In this document: positions 11,080-18,916 of the stretch, in pieces
Numbering within the stretch: position 1 is the stretch's first letter
Layout: each line of letters opens with the position of its first letter
DNA from: Clostridiales bacterium
GTDB taxonomy: Bacteria > Bacillota > Clostridia > Christensenellales > Pumilibacteraceae
Length of the DNA: 44,584 nt
Assembly: GCA_022508365.1 (NCBI GenBank)
Contig: JAFLVH010000006.1
Location: 1 to 44,584, forward strand
Reading direction: 5' to 3'
Program-made: the position numbers and the translations under genes
Notes under the pieces: generated by a model
The model's input: only the letters and a program-made list of their open reading frames with translations
What the model was told of the DNA's origin: nothing
The model's database searches: none

Positions 11080-11559
11080 TTATTCCAAGCCCAAAAGCAT
11101 TACGCCGAGAATGGACACGATAAACGCGAATATCGCGAAGATCTCGACAAGAACAAGCATGGGGATAGCGTGACCGATCTGATTCTCCTGCTTGCCGACA
11201 AGGTTGATGCAGCCGATTGCCACATTGCCCTGCATGATAGCCGACACCAAGCCGACAATCGCTATAGGCATGCAGTAAGCAAACATCGCCCAGCCCTGAG
11301 CGTCGGTTAAACCTAATATGTCTCCAAACGCCTGAAGCTTTATGAGCATCATGAACGCCACGACAAAGCCGTACAAGCCCTGCGTAGACGGCATAACCTG
11401 CAAAATCATAGTCGTGCCGAACTTGTCGGGCTGCTTACTGAGTAGCGCCGAGGACGCCTGTCCCGCTCTGCCTACGCCGATGGCCGAGCCTATGCCCGAC
11501 ACGATGACGGCGAGCGCCGCACCGATAAGGGCGTAAAATGTACCCATTGTCAAATTCAT
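11080..11559 (-). CDS. ntpK: V-type ATP synthase subunit K (sodium/proton-binding rotor ring)
   Basis: Proteolipid forming the membrane rotor ring. The start at 11559 (AAGGAG nine nt upstream) gives 159 residues with four membrane helices, i.e. two fused hairpins, as in Enterococcus hirae NtpK. A start at 11607 would run through the ribosome site. The second hairpin keeps the ion-carrying glutamate (E139) while the first hairpin has no carboxylate. Thr59-Gln60 and Gln110 sit where E. hirae Thr64-Gln65 and Gln110 ligate sodium. This favours a sodium-driven or sodium-pumping enzyme. The ligand assignment is inference by alignment from memory. Confidence 0.95.
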   Translation of the reverse strand: MNLTMGTFYALIGAALAVIVSGIGSAIGVGRAGQASSALLSKQPDKFGTTMILQVMPSTQGLYGFVVAFMMLIKLQAFGDILGLTDAQGWAMFAYCMPIAIVGLVSAIMQGNVAIGCINLVGKQENQIGHAIPMLVLVEIFAIFAFIVSILGVMLLGLE

Positions 11560-11615
11560 TTTTTCTTTCTCCTTCTTGAGAATATTTATGGTAAACCTAA
11601 AAGGCAAAACCCAAA

Positions 11616-13649
11616 CTAATTGTATCTGGTGTACTTTGTTCTGACGCCCATGGGGGCAAACAGTCTGCCGCCGCCGTCGTAGAACTTTCCGTAAAACTCC
11701 AAAAATTGTAATCTTGCGTCATGAACGTACGCGCTTAAAACGCCGAGCGCCAGGTTGAACACGTGAAGCACGCACAATACAACCGCGCCTGCGATATAGC
11801 CGACTACAGGCACGCCCATTATTATGCCGCCCAAGCTGTTAAACGCAAGTCCTATCGCGCAAGAAGCAAGGCAAAGTCCGAAGAGCCTACAATACGACAG
11901 CAAATCGGACACAAGGTTTACAAGCCCGTACAGTCCCTTAAAGCCGCCCACTACTTTGCCGAACACGTTTTTGCTGTTCCGTCCGCCAAAGACGAGTATA
12001 AGCGCAACGCCTGTAACGGCAAACGCGATTGCCATGGTTGAAAGCGCCGCGGGTGGCGTGAAGCCAACCTCTATATCCAGCATGGGCGCAAGCGACGGCA
12101 GCGCGCCGATAGCAAGCAGCACCAATGCGACAAACAGTAGCAAAATCGAACCGCAGTCGAATATTGCGGAGAAAGGCTTACCCGCCTTGCACAGCGCGAC
12201 AAACTTGATAATAAAGCCCGTCGCTATCTGGAGTATGCCAAAGCCTATGCTGAGAACAAGCAACAGTAGCGGCTTATCCAACGGATTAAGCAAAATCGCA
12301 ACGTTGACGTTTTCTCCGAAGTCAATGGAAAAATATCCACCGAACAGCACGCCCCAAATTATGGCGGAAATTCCGCCCATGCCGACAAGCAGCGCGAGGC
12401 GCTTAAAGCCTACGTCAAACCTCTTTCGCGTGCCTGCAACAAATCCGGCTATCGCAAGAATAAGTCCGTAGCCTGCGTCCCCTATCATGATGCCGAAGAA
12501 CAGGAAGTAGAAAATCGCCATTATCGGGTTGGGGTCTATCTCGCGGTAGCGCGGCGAGCTGTACATATCTGTTATCTGCTCGTACGGCTTGACTATGCGG
12601 CTGTTTTCCACAAGCGTGGGCGGCTTATCCCTATCCTCGGGCGCAAGCAGCTGAACAAACACATTGTCCGTTGTTTGCTCCAACTCGGCAACCGTTGCTT
12701 CCGCTATACGCTCGGGCAGCCACCCCTCGAGAATGAATGCGCTGTCAGACTTAAGAAACTTTTGTTCCGCCTCGGCGCGCTCTATATCCAGCTCTATTAC
12801 GTCGTACAATATGCGCAAATCGTTTACATACTTTTCGTATTCGAGCGCGTTTAAAGTAAGCTCGAATATGCTCTTTTTTACGTCGTCGATTTCGCCGGTC
12901 AGCGATTCTATCATTTGCGCCGCAGTGCAATCGTCGTTAAATTCGCATTTGACGTAGCCGAGTGCGGAAAGTCCCTTGTCCACCTCCGCGGCATTTTTTC
13001 GCCTGGAAATCGCAAGCACGACAGAGGCTGTAGGGCATTCCCTAAGCTCAAACGCGCAAGGCAGCTCGCAGAGTGCGGACTTTACCGTCTGCGGCGTCAC
13101 GCGGCTGCTGTACATGGATATCACTATATCGCCGCCCCTATGTAGCTCCGAAAGCTTTATCGGCATGGCGGCGTACGGCGCATAATCCTCCGACTTTTTT
13201 GTCAGTTCGGAGACTCGCGCCGAATAATCGACCAGTTTAAACGACAGTTTTTTAAGGTCGTCGCAAACCTGCATAAGCTCGTATTCGCGCGCCGCGGCGT
13301 CCGAAAAATCGGCCTTGGTGATAAGCCGCCGCGCTGCAGAATAGTTTTCGTCGGAAAGCGTATACAAAATAGGCTGCGCATTGCCCTTTTTTACGTCGCG
13401 CTTGTTTTCGGCAAGCGCCGCCGCCATAAAGCTGTGCCTAGCCTTTAAAAAGTCGAGCGCAAAGGATATCTCGCTCTGCTTAAGCTTGAGCTTAGAAAAC
13501 CTGTCCGTCTCGCCGCTTTGCATGTCAAACGGGAGGTCGCGGCTGTCGCGCGCCTCAAACAAGCCTTTGCTTACAAGGACGTCAAGTATTTTGTTTTGAT
13601 CGCGCTTGAGCCCGACAAGGCGCAAGTGCGACATTTTGGCTATCGCCAT
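11616..13649 (-). CDS. ntpI: V-type ATP synthase subunit I (a-subunit stator)
   Basis: Stator membrane subunit carrying the ion half-channels. The 677 residues comprise a long cytoplasmic N-terminal domain (about 1-355) with helical hairpin arms, then seven to eight membrane helices (about 370-650). The segments FFGIMIGDAGYGL and SYCRLFGLCLASCAIG are family hallmarks; the arginine in SYCRLFGL corresponds to the essential helix-7 arginine. Subunit I sequences vary greatly, but the domain order is clear. Its ATG immediately follows the stop of the G/H gene, which suggests coupling. Confidence 0.95.
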   Translation of the reverse strand: MAIAKMSHLRLVGLKRDQNKILDVLVSKGLFEARDSRDLPFDMQSGETDRFSKLKLKQSEISFALDFLKARHSFMAAALAENKRDVKKGNAQPILYTLSDENYSAARRLITKADFSDAAAREYELMQVCDDLKKLSFKLVDYSARVSELTKKSEDYAPYAAMPIKLSELHRGGDIVISMYSSRVTPQTVKSALCELPCAFELRECPTASVVLAISRRKNAAEVDKGLSALGYVKCEFNDDCTAAQMIESLTGEIDDVKKSIFELTLNALEYEKYVNDLRILYDVIELDIERAEAEQKFLKSDSAFILEGWLPERIAEATVAELEQTTDNVFVQLLAPEDRDKPPTLVENSRIVKPYEQITDMYSSPRYREIDPNPIMAIFYFLFFGIMIGDAGYGLILAIAGFVAGTRKRFDVGFKRLALLVGMGGISAIIWGVLFGGYFSIDFGENVNVAILLNPLDKPLLLLVLSIGFGILQIATGFIIKFVALCKAGKPFSAIFDCGSILLLFVALVLLAIGALPSLAPMLDIEVGFTPPAALSTMAIAFAVTGVALILVFGGRNSKNVFGKVVGGFKGLYGLVNLVSDLLSYCRLFGLCLASCAIGLAFNSLGGIIMGVPVVGYIAGAVVLCVLHVFNLALGVLSAYVHDARLQFLEFYGKFYDGGGRLFAPMGVRTKYTRYN

Positions 13650-14051
13650 TTACGCTTTGCCTCCGAGCTGAGCGTATAGTTGGTTTATCCGCTCTGCTAT
13701 TTTCTTTTCTTTTTCCTTGATGAGCTTTTCGCCCTGCTCTTGCGCCTTTTTTACGCGCTTCTCCCTTTCCGCCGCCGCGCGTAGCGACGCGTCCTCCAGC
13801 TTCTTTGTCCTGGCCTCCGCCATCATGCGGCTACTCGTCTCGCGCAGAGAGCGCATCTCGCCGGCGCCGCCGTGATGGGTAGCTTTGGCGTTTTCCTCGG
13901 CGCGCGCAATGATGTGCCCCGCCTCCTGCTCTGCGGAAAGTATGTCTGCAATGACCTCGGAAAGCTTGGCGTCAAGCTCCTCGCGGTTTTCGTATACCGG
14001 CTCCGCGACCGACTCGGTCTCGGTACCCTGTGTCTTCATTTCCTCAGCCAT
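13650..14051 (-). CDS. ntpF: V-type ATP synthase subunit G/H (peripheral stalk)
   Basis: 133-residue, highly charged helical protein expected to pair with subunit E as the peripheral stalk (NtpF in Enterococcus, subunit H/G elsewhere). Residues 25-125 form a long right-handed-coiled-coil-like helix rich in Ala, Glu, Lys and Arg. First V-ATPase gene of the operon, overlapping the 3' end of rpiB by 8 nt; GAGG six nt before the ATG sets the start. Sequence alone gives little, so the call depends on composition and position ahead of subunit I. Confidence 0.85.
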   Translation of the reverse strand: MAEEMKTQGTETESVAEPVYENREELDAKLSEVIADILSAEQEAGHIIARAEENAKATHHGGAGEMRSLRETSSRMMAEARTKKLEDASLRAAAEREKRVKKAQEQGEKLIKEKEKKIAERINQLYAQLGGKA

Positions 14052-14490
14052 TGTTGTCCTCGTACGAAGTTATTTTTGCCACCCTTTTTGCATGGCGACC
14101 GCCCTCGAACTCGGTGGACAAAAAGGTGTCCACAATATTGAGCGCGGTATCTATATCGGTGTTGCCGGCGCCGAGCGACAAGCAATTTGCGTTGTTGTGC
14201 TGCCTTGTAAGCCGCGCCATTTCCGTATTGACGCACAGACCGCATCGCACGCCCTTTACTTTGTTGGCAACCATGCTCATACCCACGCCGGTCTTGCATA
14301 TCACAATCCCGAAGTCGGCATTTTTGTTAGCTACGGCCTTGGCAACCGCAAACCCAAAGTCGGGATAGTCGCAAGAAGCCTCGCTGTCCGTGCCCACGTT
14401 GCACACGTCTATGCCGTCTGCCGTTAGCTTGTCTATAATCGCTTTTTTAAGCTGTATGCCGCCGTGATCGCTGCCGATATATACCGTCAT
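14044..14490 (-). CDS. rpiB: Ribose-5-phosphate isomerase B
   Basis: Interconverts ribose 5-phosphate and ribulose 5-phosphate. The 148-residue RpiB/LacAB fold shows the N-terminal IGSDHGG (residues 5-11) and the active-site segment CKTGVGMSMVANK with the catalytic cysteine and the phosphate-binding TGxGMS loop; a conserved GVRCG follows. The start has AGAGG eight nt upstream and a good promoter at 14513-14541. The gene overlaps the first V-ATPase gene, so the ATPase operon probably starts with rpiB. That linkage looks like transcriptional convenience, not shared pathway. Confidence 0.95.
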   Translation of the reverse strand: MTVYIGSDHGGIQLKKAIIDKLTADGIDVCNVGTDSEASCDYPDFGFAVAKAVANKNADFGIVICKTGVGMSMVANKVKGVRCGLCVNTEMARLTRQHNNANCLSLGAGNTDIDTALNIVDTFLSTEFEGGRHAKRVAKITSYEDNNG

Positions 14491-14512
14491 GTATGATACC
14501 TCTTGAATATAT

Positions 14513-14541
14513 AGTATATCATTCTAAATGATATTTGTCAC
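14513..14541 (-). promoter_or_regulatory. Promoter for rpiB and the V-ATPase operon
   Basis: Minus strand: GTGACA (14541-14536), 17-nt spacer, TATACT (14518-14513). Each hexamer matches the consensus at five of six bases. Transcription is expected to start near 14506, giving a leader of about 16 nt that still holds the AGAGG ribosome site. Confidence 0.7.
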
Positions 14542-14592
14542 GCAAATCGAATTAAGATTTTTAGGATAAGGTTGGGACTTATTCAATAATTC

Positions 14593-14622
14593 CGCATTCT
14601 GCATTCTAATTCTGCATTCTAT
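14593..14622. repeat. ATTCTGC repeat array at the end of the phosphatase gene
   Basis: Four units of ATTCTGC/ATTCTAATTC type. The array extends into the phosphatase gene and supplies its last residues and stop. A related array (TGCAGAATTAAGAA) lies at 43310-43342 in the opposite orientation. Confidence 0.7.
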
Positions 14623-15067
14623 TGTCGGCTATTTCGAGTATCTTGTCGAATGCGGTTTGCATTTGCGCGGCGCACATAAGATATGCTTGCGTATTGTAGC
14701 CGTACGGGTCGGGAATGGGTCGGCCTATTAGGTCCACAAAGGATATAGCATTGTCGCTGTCACACCGCTCTTTGTGCTCGTTTGTCATGCCAATAATCAG
14801 ATCGCCGTCAAGCGACATGCCAACGGTAAACACCTTGGCCTTGCGCTCCGGGTTGTGTTTGACGCCGAGCGTTGTCAGAGCCTCCACCGCCTGCGGCGTT
14901 ATGCAATCGCCCTTGCCTGCTTCGAGCCCCGCGCTTGACACGGTAAAGTCGCCGCTGCGTTTTTTTTGCTTTAGGTAGTCCTTGAACAAAAATTCCGCCA
15001 TGGGCGACCTACAGGTGTTGCCCGTACACACAAAGATTATGCTGAATTTTTCTTTAGCTTCTTTCAT
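14606..15067 (-). CDS. Low-molecular-weight protein-tyrosine phosphatase family protein
   Basis: Cytosolic phosphatase (or related arginine phosphatase/arsenate-reductase-like enzyme) of 153 residues. The P-loop CTGNTCRS has catalytic Cys14 and Arg20; a second cysteine (C19) lies inside the loop. The general-acid aspartate is in IPDPYGYN near residues 125-132. In Firmicutes, phosphatases of this type next to threonylcarbamoyl-AMP synthase are often YwlE-like arginine phosphatases; a Thr following the nucleophilic cysteine fits that subgroup. The start overlaps the tsaC-like stop (ATGA), indicating coupling. The last few residues are encoded by an intergenic repeat. Confidence 0.9.
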   Translation of the reverse strand: MKEAKEKFSIIFVCTGNTCRSPMAEFLFKDYLKQKKRSGDFTVSSAGLEAGKGDCITPQAVEALTTLGVKHNPERKAKVFTVGMSLDGDLIIGMTNEHKERCDSDNAISFVDLIGRPIPDPYGYNTQAYLMCAAQMQTAFDKILEIADNRMQN

Positions 15068-16044
15068 ATTATTATTCCGCCGCTCAATTTGATAAGCCGC
15101 GCCACAAGCGAATCGGCTAAATCCTCGTCGGGCTTTACACCCTCCGCAATCACCGCGTCATAGTGTTCGCCGTCCGCTTTTCTAAGCATGGCAAACAGGT
15201 TGTGCGCGTAGTCGCGATAGTTAGATCCCACCGTGTACACCTTGCGATTGCCGTAAGACGCGCGAGAAGAGTCCAAACATATTATGACCGCTGTTTTGCC
15301 GCTTTTCACAATATTGTCATAGCGCGCGCAGATGTTGTCCGTCATGCCGTCGTAGTACGCCGAAAACATCACCTCGGCATTGGGCATGTATTTGGGTTTG
15401 GTTTCCTCGCGTTTTGTCTTTACCTCGCCTATCGCCTTTTTAAGCTGCTCCACCGACACGCCGCCCGCGCGAAGCACCGTTGGCGGCTCCGTCCTTGCGT
15501 CCACAATAGTCGATTCTATGCCAATGTCGGACGCGCCGCCGTCCAGAATGTAACCTATCTGTCCGTCCAGATCGTCCTTTACGTGCGAGGACAAAGTGGG
15601 GCTGGGCTTGTCCGCGGTGTTGGCGCTGGGCACAACCACAGGCGCGCCGGAAAGCGCAATCAGCTTTTTTGCGACCTCGTTGTCGGGAATACGCACGGCG
15701 ACGGAATCCGACCCTGCCGTCACGACGTCCGGGATTATATCGGCGCGGTCCAAAACAAGCGTAAGCGCGCCCGGCATGAACTTATCTATAAGCACCTGCG
15801 CCTTATCGGGAATGGATTTTACAACCTTTTGTATATCAGACTTGCTTGCGACCGCGACGATAAGCGGTTTATCGAGCGGGCGCTTTTTCACCTCAAACAC
15901 CTTTTTAACGGCGTCGGCGTCGGTTGCTATTGCACCGAGTGCGTACACCGTTTCGGTGGGGAACGCCACAAGCTCACCCTCTTTAAGGCGCTTGGCACAT
16001 AGCATGATATTGAGGTCGTCGGGTTTTAAGATTTTTGTTTCCAC
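15064..16044 (-). CDS. tsaC: L-threonylcarbamoyladenylate synthase (Sua5/YwlC type)
   Basis: Makes threonylcarbamoyl-AMP from threonine, bicarbonate and ATP for the t6A37 modification of ANN-decoding tRNAs. The YrdC domain (about 10-195 from the GTG start) shows FPTETVYALGA, KKRPLDKPLIV and VPSANTADKPSPT; a C-terminal Sua5 domain (about 210-325) follows, giving the 326-residue Sua5-type length. I chose GTG at 16044 because AAAGGA lies seven nt upstream; a Met at 16092 has no ribosome site. It is followed with a 4-nt overlap by the phosphatase gene, a common Firmicutes pair. Confidence 0.95.
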   Translation of the reverse strand: METKILKPDDLNIMLCAKRLKEGELVAFPTETVYALGAIATDADAVKKVFEVKKRPLDKPLIVAVASKSDIQKVVKSIPDKAQVLIDKFMPGALTLVLDRADIIPDVVTAGSDSVAVRIPDNEVAKKLIALSGAPVVVPSANTADKPSPTLSSHVKDDLDGQIGYILDGGASDIGIESTIVDARTEPPTVLRAGGVSVEQLKKAIGEVKTKREETKPKYMPNAEVMFSAYYDGMTDNICARYDNIVKSGKTAVIICLDSSRASYGNRKVYTVGSNYRDYAHNLFAMLRKADGEHYDAVIAEGVKPDEDLADSLVARLIKLSGGIII

Positions 16045-16131
16045 GATGTTTTCCTTTGTTTTGCCGTAAAAAAGTAACTTTGGGACAAACACCCGCTATA
16101 ATTTTAGCACATTGTGTCAAGAATTTCAAGC

Positions 16132-16887
16132 ATGAAAAGCAAGTTTGCAAAATTTATAGACGGAACCGTCGGCGCAGCTATGATATTTTTTGCCGCGTTT
16201 GCAATATTCAGATACTTTATCCCGTCAACCGATCTAGTCATGTTTTGCGCCGCGTCAATCACAGGCGGAATACTATTGATAGGCAAAATAAGAGGGATAC
16301 GGCGCGGAGAAAAGCTTGCCTTGTCCAAGGCGGCGGACGATATGTTTTTTGAATTCATGTTTCTGCCCGACAATGCGCCCACCGCGCTTCTATGTAACGC
16401 GCTAAAAAGGCGTGGCGAAAATGCAGTCCGCCACGGCGGCGGCGTGTATGTAGGCAAGAGCGCAGCGTATCCGATGTTTTCTCGCGAGGCGGACGAAGCG
16501 ACAACCGCGCGCATAATAGCCAAGGCCAAACACTTCGGCGCCGATAAGCTTATTCTTTTGTGCAAGGCGCCGTCGCGTGTGCCCAATGTGGACGGCATAC
16601 AAGTAATCTCGGTGATTGGCGACGACGTGTACACGCTGTTTGCGTCGTTAAACGCCCTGCCCGAGCGCAAGTACGTGGGAAAAGTGCAATCTCGCGGCGC
16701 GTTTAAAAACATGTTTTCGCCCGACAAAATCTTGCGTTACGCACTGCTTGCAGTTTTGTTCTACTTTGTCTCGCGGTTCTCTCGCTCGATTGTCACCTTT
16801 GTTTGCGGAGCGCTTTGCGCCGCCCTCGCAATCACCGCAATAATGTTGTCGATTGTCAGAGCAGCAAAAAAGCGCAAAACAAATTAG
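16132..16887 (+). CDS. Four-helix membrane protein with a central soluble domain, unknown function
   Basis: The only plus-strand gene. 251 residues from ATG 16132, with a GTG at 16114 as an alternative. Two N-terminal helices (about 9-29 and 34-52), a mixed alpha/beta cytoplasmic domain (about 55-195) and two C-terminal helices (about 200-245) ending in KKRKTN. The soluble part alternates hydrophobic strands and helices (ARIIAKAKHFGADKLILLC, GIQVISVIGDDVY), like nucleases of the restriction-endonuclease fold in membrane proteins, but no complete catalytic motif is clear. A TATAAT at 16097-16102 is the probable -10. It is divergent from tsaC and convergent with the AAA+ gene, sharing a bidirectional terminator. 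No family assigned. Confidence 0.8.
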   Translation: MKSKFAKFIDGTVGAAMIFFAAFAIFRYFIPSTDLVMFCAASITGGILLIGKIRGIRRGEKLALSKAADDMFFEFMFLPDNAPTALLCNALKRRGENAVRHGGGVYVGKSAAYPMFSREADEATTARIIAKAKHFGADKLILLCKAPSRVPNVDGIQVISVIGDDVYTLFASLNALPERKYVGKVQSRGAFKNMFSPDKILRYALLAVLFYFVSRFSRSIVTFVCGALCAALAITAIMLSIVRAAKKRKTN

Positions 16888-16910
16888 ATACCGCAAAAAG
16901 CGATATCTAA
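16884..16910. terminator. Bidirectional terminator between convergent genes
   Basis: An 11-bp stem (10 matches plus one wobble) with an AAAAA/TTTTT loop begins at the stop codon of the plus-strand membrane protein. It is followed by TTATATTTT on the plus strand and TTTGTTTT on the minus strand, so it can end both that gene and the 22-kb operon. Confidence 0.75.
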
Positions 16911-16938
16911 CTTATATTTTAAATCCAACCTTATTATC

Positions 16939-16958
16939 AATTCTTAATTCTTAATTAA
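16939..16958. repeat. TTCTTAA repeat at the end of the AAA+ gene
   Basis: Two and a half TTCTTAA units overlapping the stop codon of the AAA+ gene; same family as the other heptamer arrays at gene ends. Confidence 0.6.
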
Positions 16959-18106
16959 AAGTCTTCGTACGTCTTTAATAGCTCCGCGGTGATGGCTGGT
17001 CTTAGCTTTTTGAACGCTTTTTCAAACATGTCGCGTCTAAGCGGAATGGGACGCGTAAGTCCCTTTGCCTGCATCTCCTCCAGGGCAAGGCGGCACGCTT
17101 CCTCTATGACGCCGCAAAGGTCGGCCGCGGAATAGTACAAGCTTGTCACCTTTACGTTGGTGCCGGGCACCGTTGTCTTTGTGCAGGCCTCGCTCATTTC
17201 CAGCACGTCCTCGCTTGTTATGCCGTCAAGCGCTATATCCTTCAGCTTGCCCTCGATGATGGCGCGCTTTGCCGTGATATCGGGAGGCGGAACGTGCACG
17301 CGGTGCGAAAACCGCTTAAACCGAAGATACGCGGGGTCGATGACGTCCGGGCGGTTGGTGGCGGCAATTATTATGCGCTTTGCGCCGTTTACGCCAAAGC
17401 CGTTTATGCGCTGCAACAGCTCGGTTGTGACCGCCGCTTTATAGTCCTTGGTGTCGGCAGTGCGCTTACTGAATATGGATTCGCACTCGTCGACAAACAG
17501 TATAGCGCCGTCAGCGCACGCGTCCATCTCGTCAAACAACTGACGGACAGCCTGTTCCGACTCGCCCACGTACGACTTGAAAATGTCGGCGGGCGTGATG
17601 ACAAACAGCGGAAGCTGCAGTTTGTTGGCTATTGCCTCGGCAAACATGGTTTTGCCTGTGCCGGGCGCGCCGTACATAAGCATGCCGAGACCGCCCTCTA
17701 TCTTGTAGTACTTGATTATATCGGGGTTTTGCGCGATAAACACAAAGCTTTCCACAAGTTTTTTTACGTTGTCCAAGCCCTTGACGTCGTCAAACGTGGT
17801 TTTGGGCACGGTGTGGCTGACGGACGAGCCGTACTCGGTAGCCTTTTTGGACAGCTTTTTAGCCTTGTCGGCGTACTCCTCCGCCTTGACCGCGTCGGTA
17901 TGCCGCTCGGACAGCTTTTGCGCAAACTGCGACGCGCGCAGGTATTCCGTACAAAGGCGCTGCTTGTCCTCGGTGCGAAGATCGCGCTTATCCCTGACTC
18001 CGCCTAATATAGTGCGGATGTTTTCCACCGCCTCGGTGTATTGTTTTTCCAACTGGTCGAGCGACGTCTCGTCGCCGCCCGATGATTTCTTTCCGAATCC
18101 GGACAT
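16955..18106 (-). CDS. Vps4/katanin-clade AAA+ ATPase with MIT-like N-terminus
   Basis: ATP-driven remodelling enzyme of 383 residues; a soluble hexamer is expected. Residues 12-95 form a small helical region resembling an MIT domain. The AAA+ core has Walker A GAPGTGKT (146-153), KSYVGESEQAVRQLF (177-191, typical of the meiotic clade), Walker B ILFVDECES with Asp206-Glu207, a sensor-1 segment IIIAATNRPDVID (245-257) and arginine-finger region RFKRF (262-266) followed by VPPPD. The C-terminus (RPAITAELLKTYEDF) matches the terminal helix of Vps4, katanin and spastin. GAGGAG nine nt upstream sets the start. Last gene of the ten-gene operon, 18 nt behind the helical partner at 18125. Family-level assignment is strong; the ESCRT-like role is inference. 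Confidence 0.9.
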   Translation of the reverse strand: MSGFGKKSSGGDETSLDQLEKQYTEAVENIRTILGGVRDKRDLRTEDKQRLCTEYLRASQFAQKLSERHTDAVKAEEYADKAKKLSKKATEYGSSVSHTVPKTTFDDVKGLDNVKKLVESFVFIAQNPDIIKYYKIEGGLGMLMYGAPGTGKTMFAEAIANKLQLPLFVITPADIFKSYVGESEQAVRQLFDEMDACADGAILFVDECESIFSKRTADTKDYKAAVTTELLQRINGFGVNGAKRIIIAATNRPDVIDPAYLRFKRFSHRVHVPPPDITAKRAIIEGKLKDIALDGITSEDVLEMSEACTKTTVPGTNVKVTSLYYSAADLCGVIEEACRLALEEMQAKGLTRPIPLRRDMFEKAFKKLRPAITAELLKTYEDF

Positions 18107-18124
18107 AGTAACCCGCTCCTCCTA

Positions 18125-18889
18125 TTAAAGAATATCGCTGATATCGTCGCCGCCGCCTACTGCGCCGCCGCTTGCAACGCCGCCGCCGGCGCCCACACCG
18201 GGATCGCCTGCGCCGCCATCGCCGCTACCGCCGCGCTCGATAAGGATTTGGTCAACCATTTTTTCCGCATTGGACGGCGCGCCTGTAGACGGTCCGCCGC
18301 TTTTGACCTCGCGCTTCTTGCTGCGCTCGGCGTTTTTGGCAAGGCGCTTTTGCATCTTGACGTTGGACTTTTGCAGCCCCTCGGTGATGGAAAACGCCAG
18401 TTCCTGGCTGCCCGTCATCATAAACATGATTTGCTTGATTCTGCCGAGGTTGTTGTCTATAGTCCTCTGCATGCGCTTTTTTGCCTTGCGGCGCGCCCAA
18501 AATCCGTGATTGGTCTGCAGCGAGGATTCAAGCGACAGTGCGTTCACCTGCAAAATGTCGTCCATGCAGCTCATGGCGTCCGTTATGCACGACACCGCAA
18601 GGCTGACGTCGGTCAGCATGTCGATGGTGTCCTCCATCTGTATCGCTACCTCCAAAAACGTGAGCAAGGTCTGCGACATAAAGTAGTCCTTGCCGTACTT
18701 TTGGATCATGTCGGCGGCGCGAGTGGCAAGCTGCTCCTTGCGCTTGCCGAAGCTCTTTTTGGAATCCTCAAGCTGACGTTCCTTTTCCGCACGGGCGTAC
18801 TCGTGATCGAGCTCCGCCGCCTGCCTGCGTATGCGCTCGCGGCGCTCCTCGCTTTCGGACATTTCCTGCATTCTCTGATCTTTTGCCAT
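18125..18889 (-). CDS. All-helical protein with ESCRT-III-like layout, probable AAA+ substrate
   Basis: 254 residues. Residues 1-65 are a strongly charged, basic helix; 66-195 form further long helices with a basic patch (WARRKAKKRMQR, 131-142). Residues 196-248 are a Gly/Ser/Pro-rich flexible linker holding one short amphipathic helix (AEKMVDQILIERG, 208-220), and the protein ends in an acidic-hydrophobic tail DDISDIL. A helical core, then a linker, then short C-terminal motifs is the plan of ESCRT-III/CHMP proteins, whose tails bind MIT domains of Vps4. The gene lies immediately before a Vps4-clade ATPase (18 nt) and has its own AGGAGA. No sequence-level family match is claimed; a generic coiled-coil adaptor remains possible. 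Confidence 0.75.
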   Translation of the reverse strand: MAKDQRMQEMSESEERRERIRRQAAELDHEYARAEKERQLEDSKKSFGKRKEQLATRAADMIQKYGKDYFMSQTLLTFLEVAIQMEDTIDMLTDVSLAVSCITDAMSCMDDILQVNALSLESSLQTNHGFWARRKAKKRMQRTIDNNLGRIKQIMFMMTGSQELAFSITEGLQKSNVKMQKRLAKNAERSKKREVKSGGPSTGAPSNAEKMVDQILIERGGSGDGGAGDPGVGAGGGVASGGAVGGGDDISDIL

Positions 18890-18916
18890 AATATATAAAT
18901 CTCCTTTTGGGTTATT

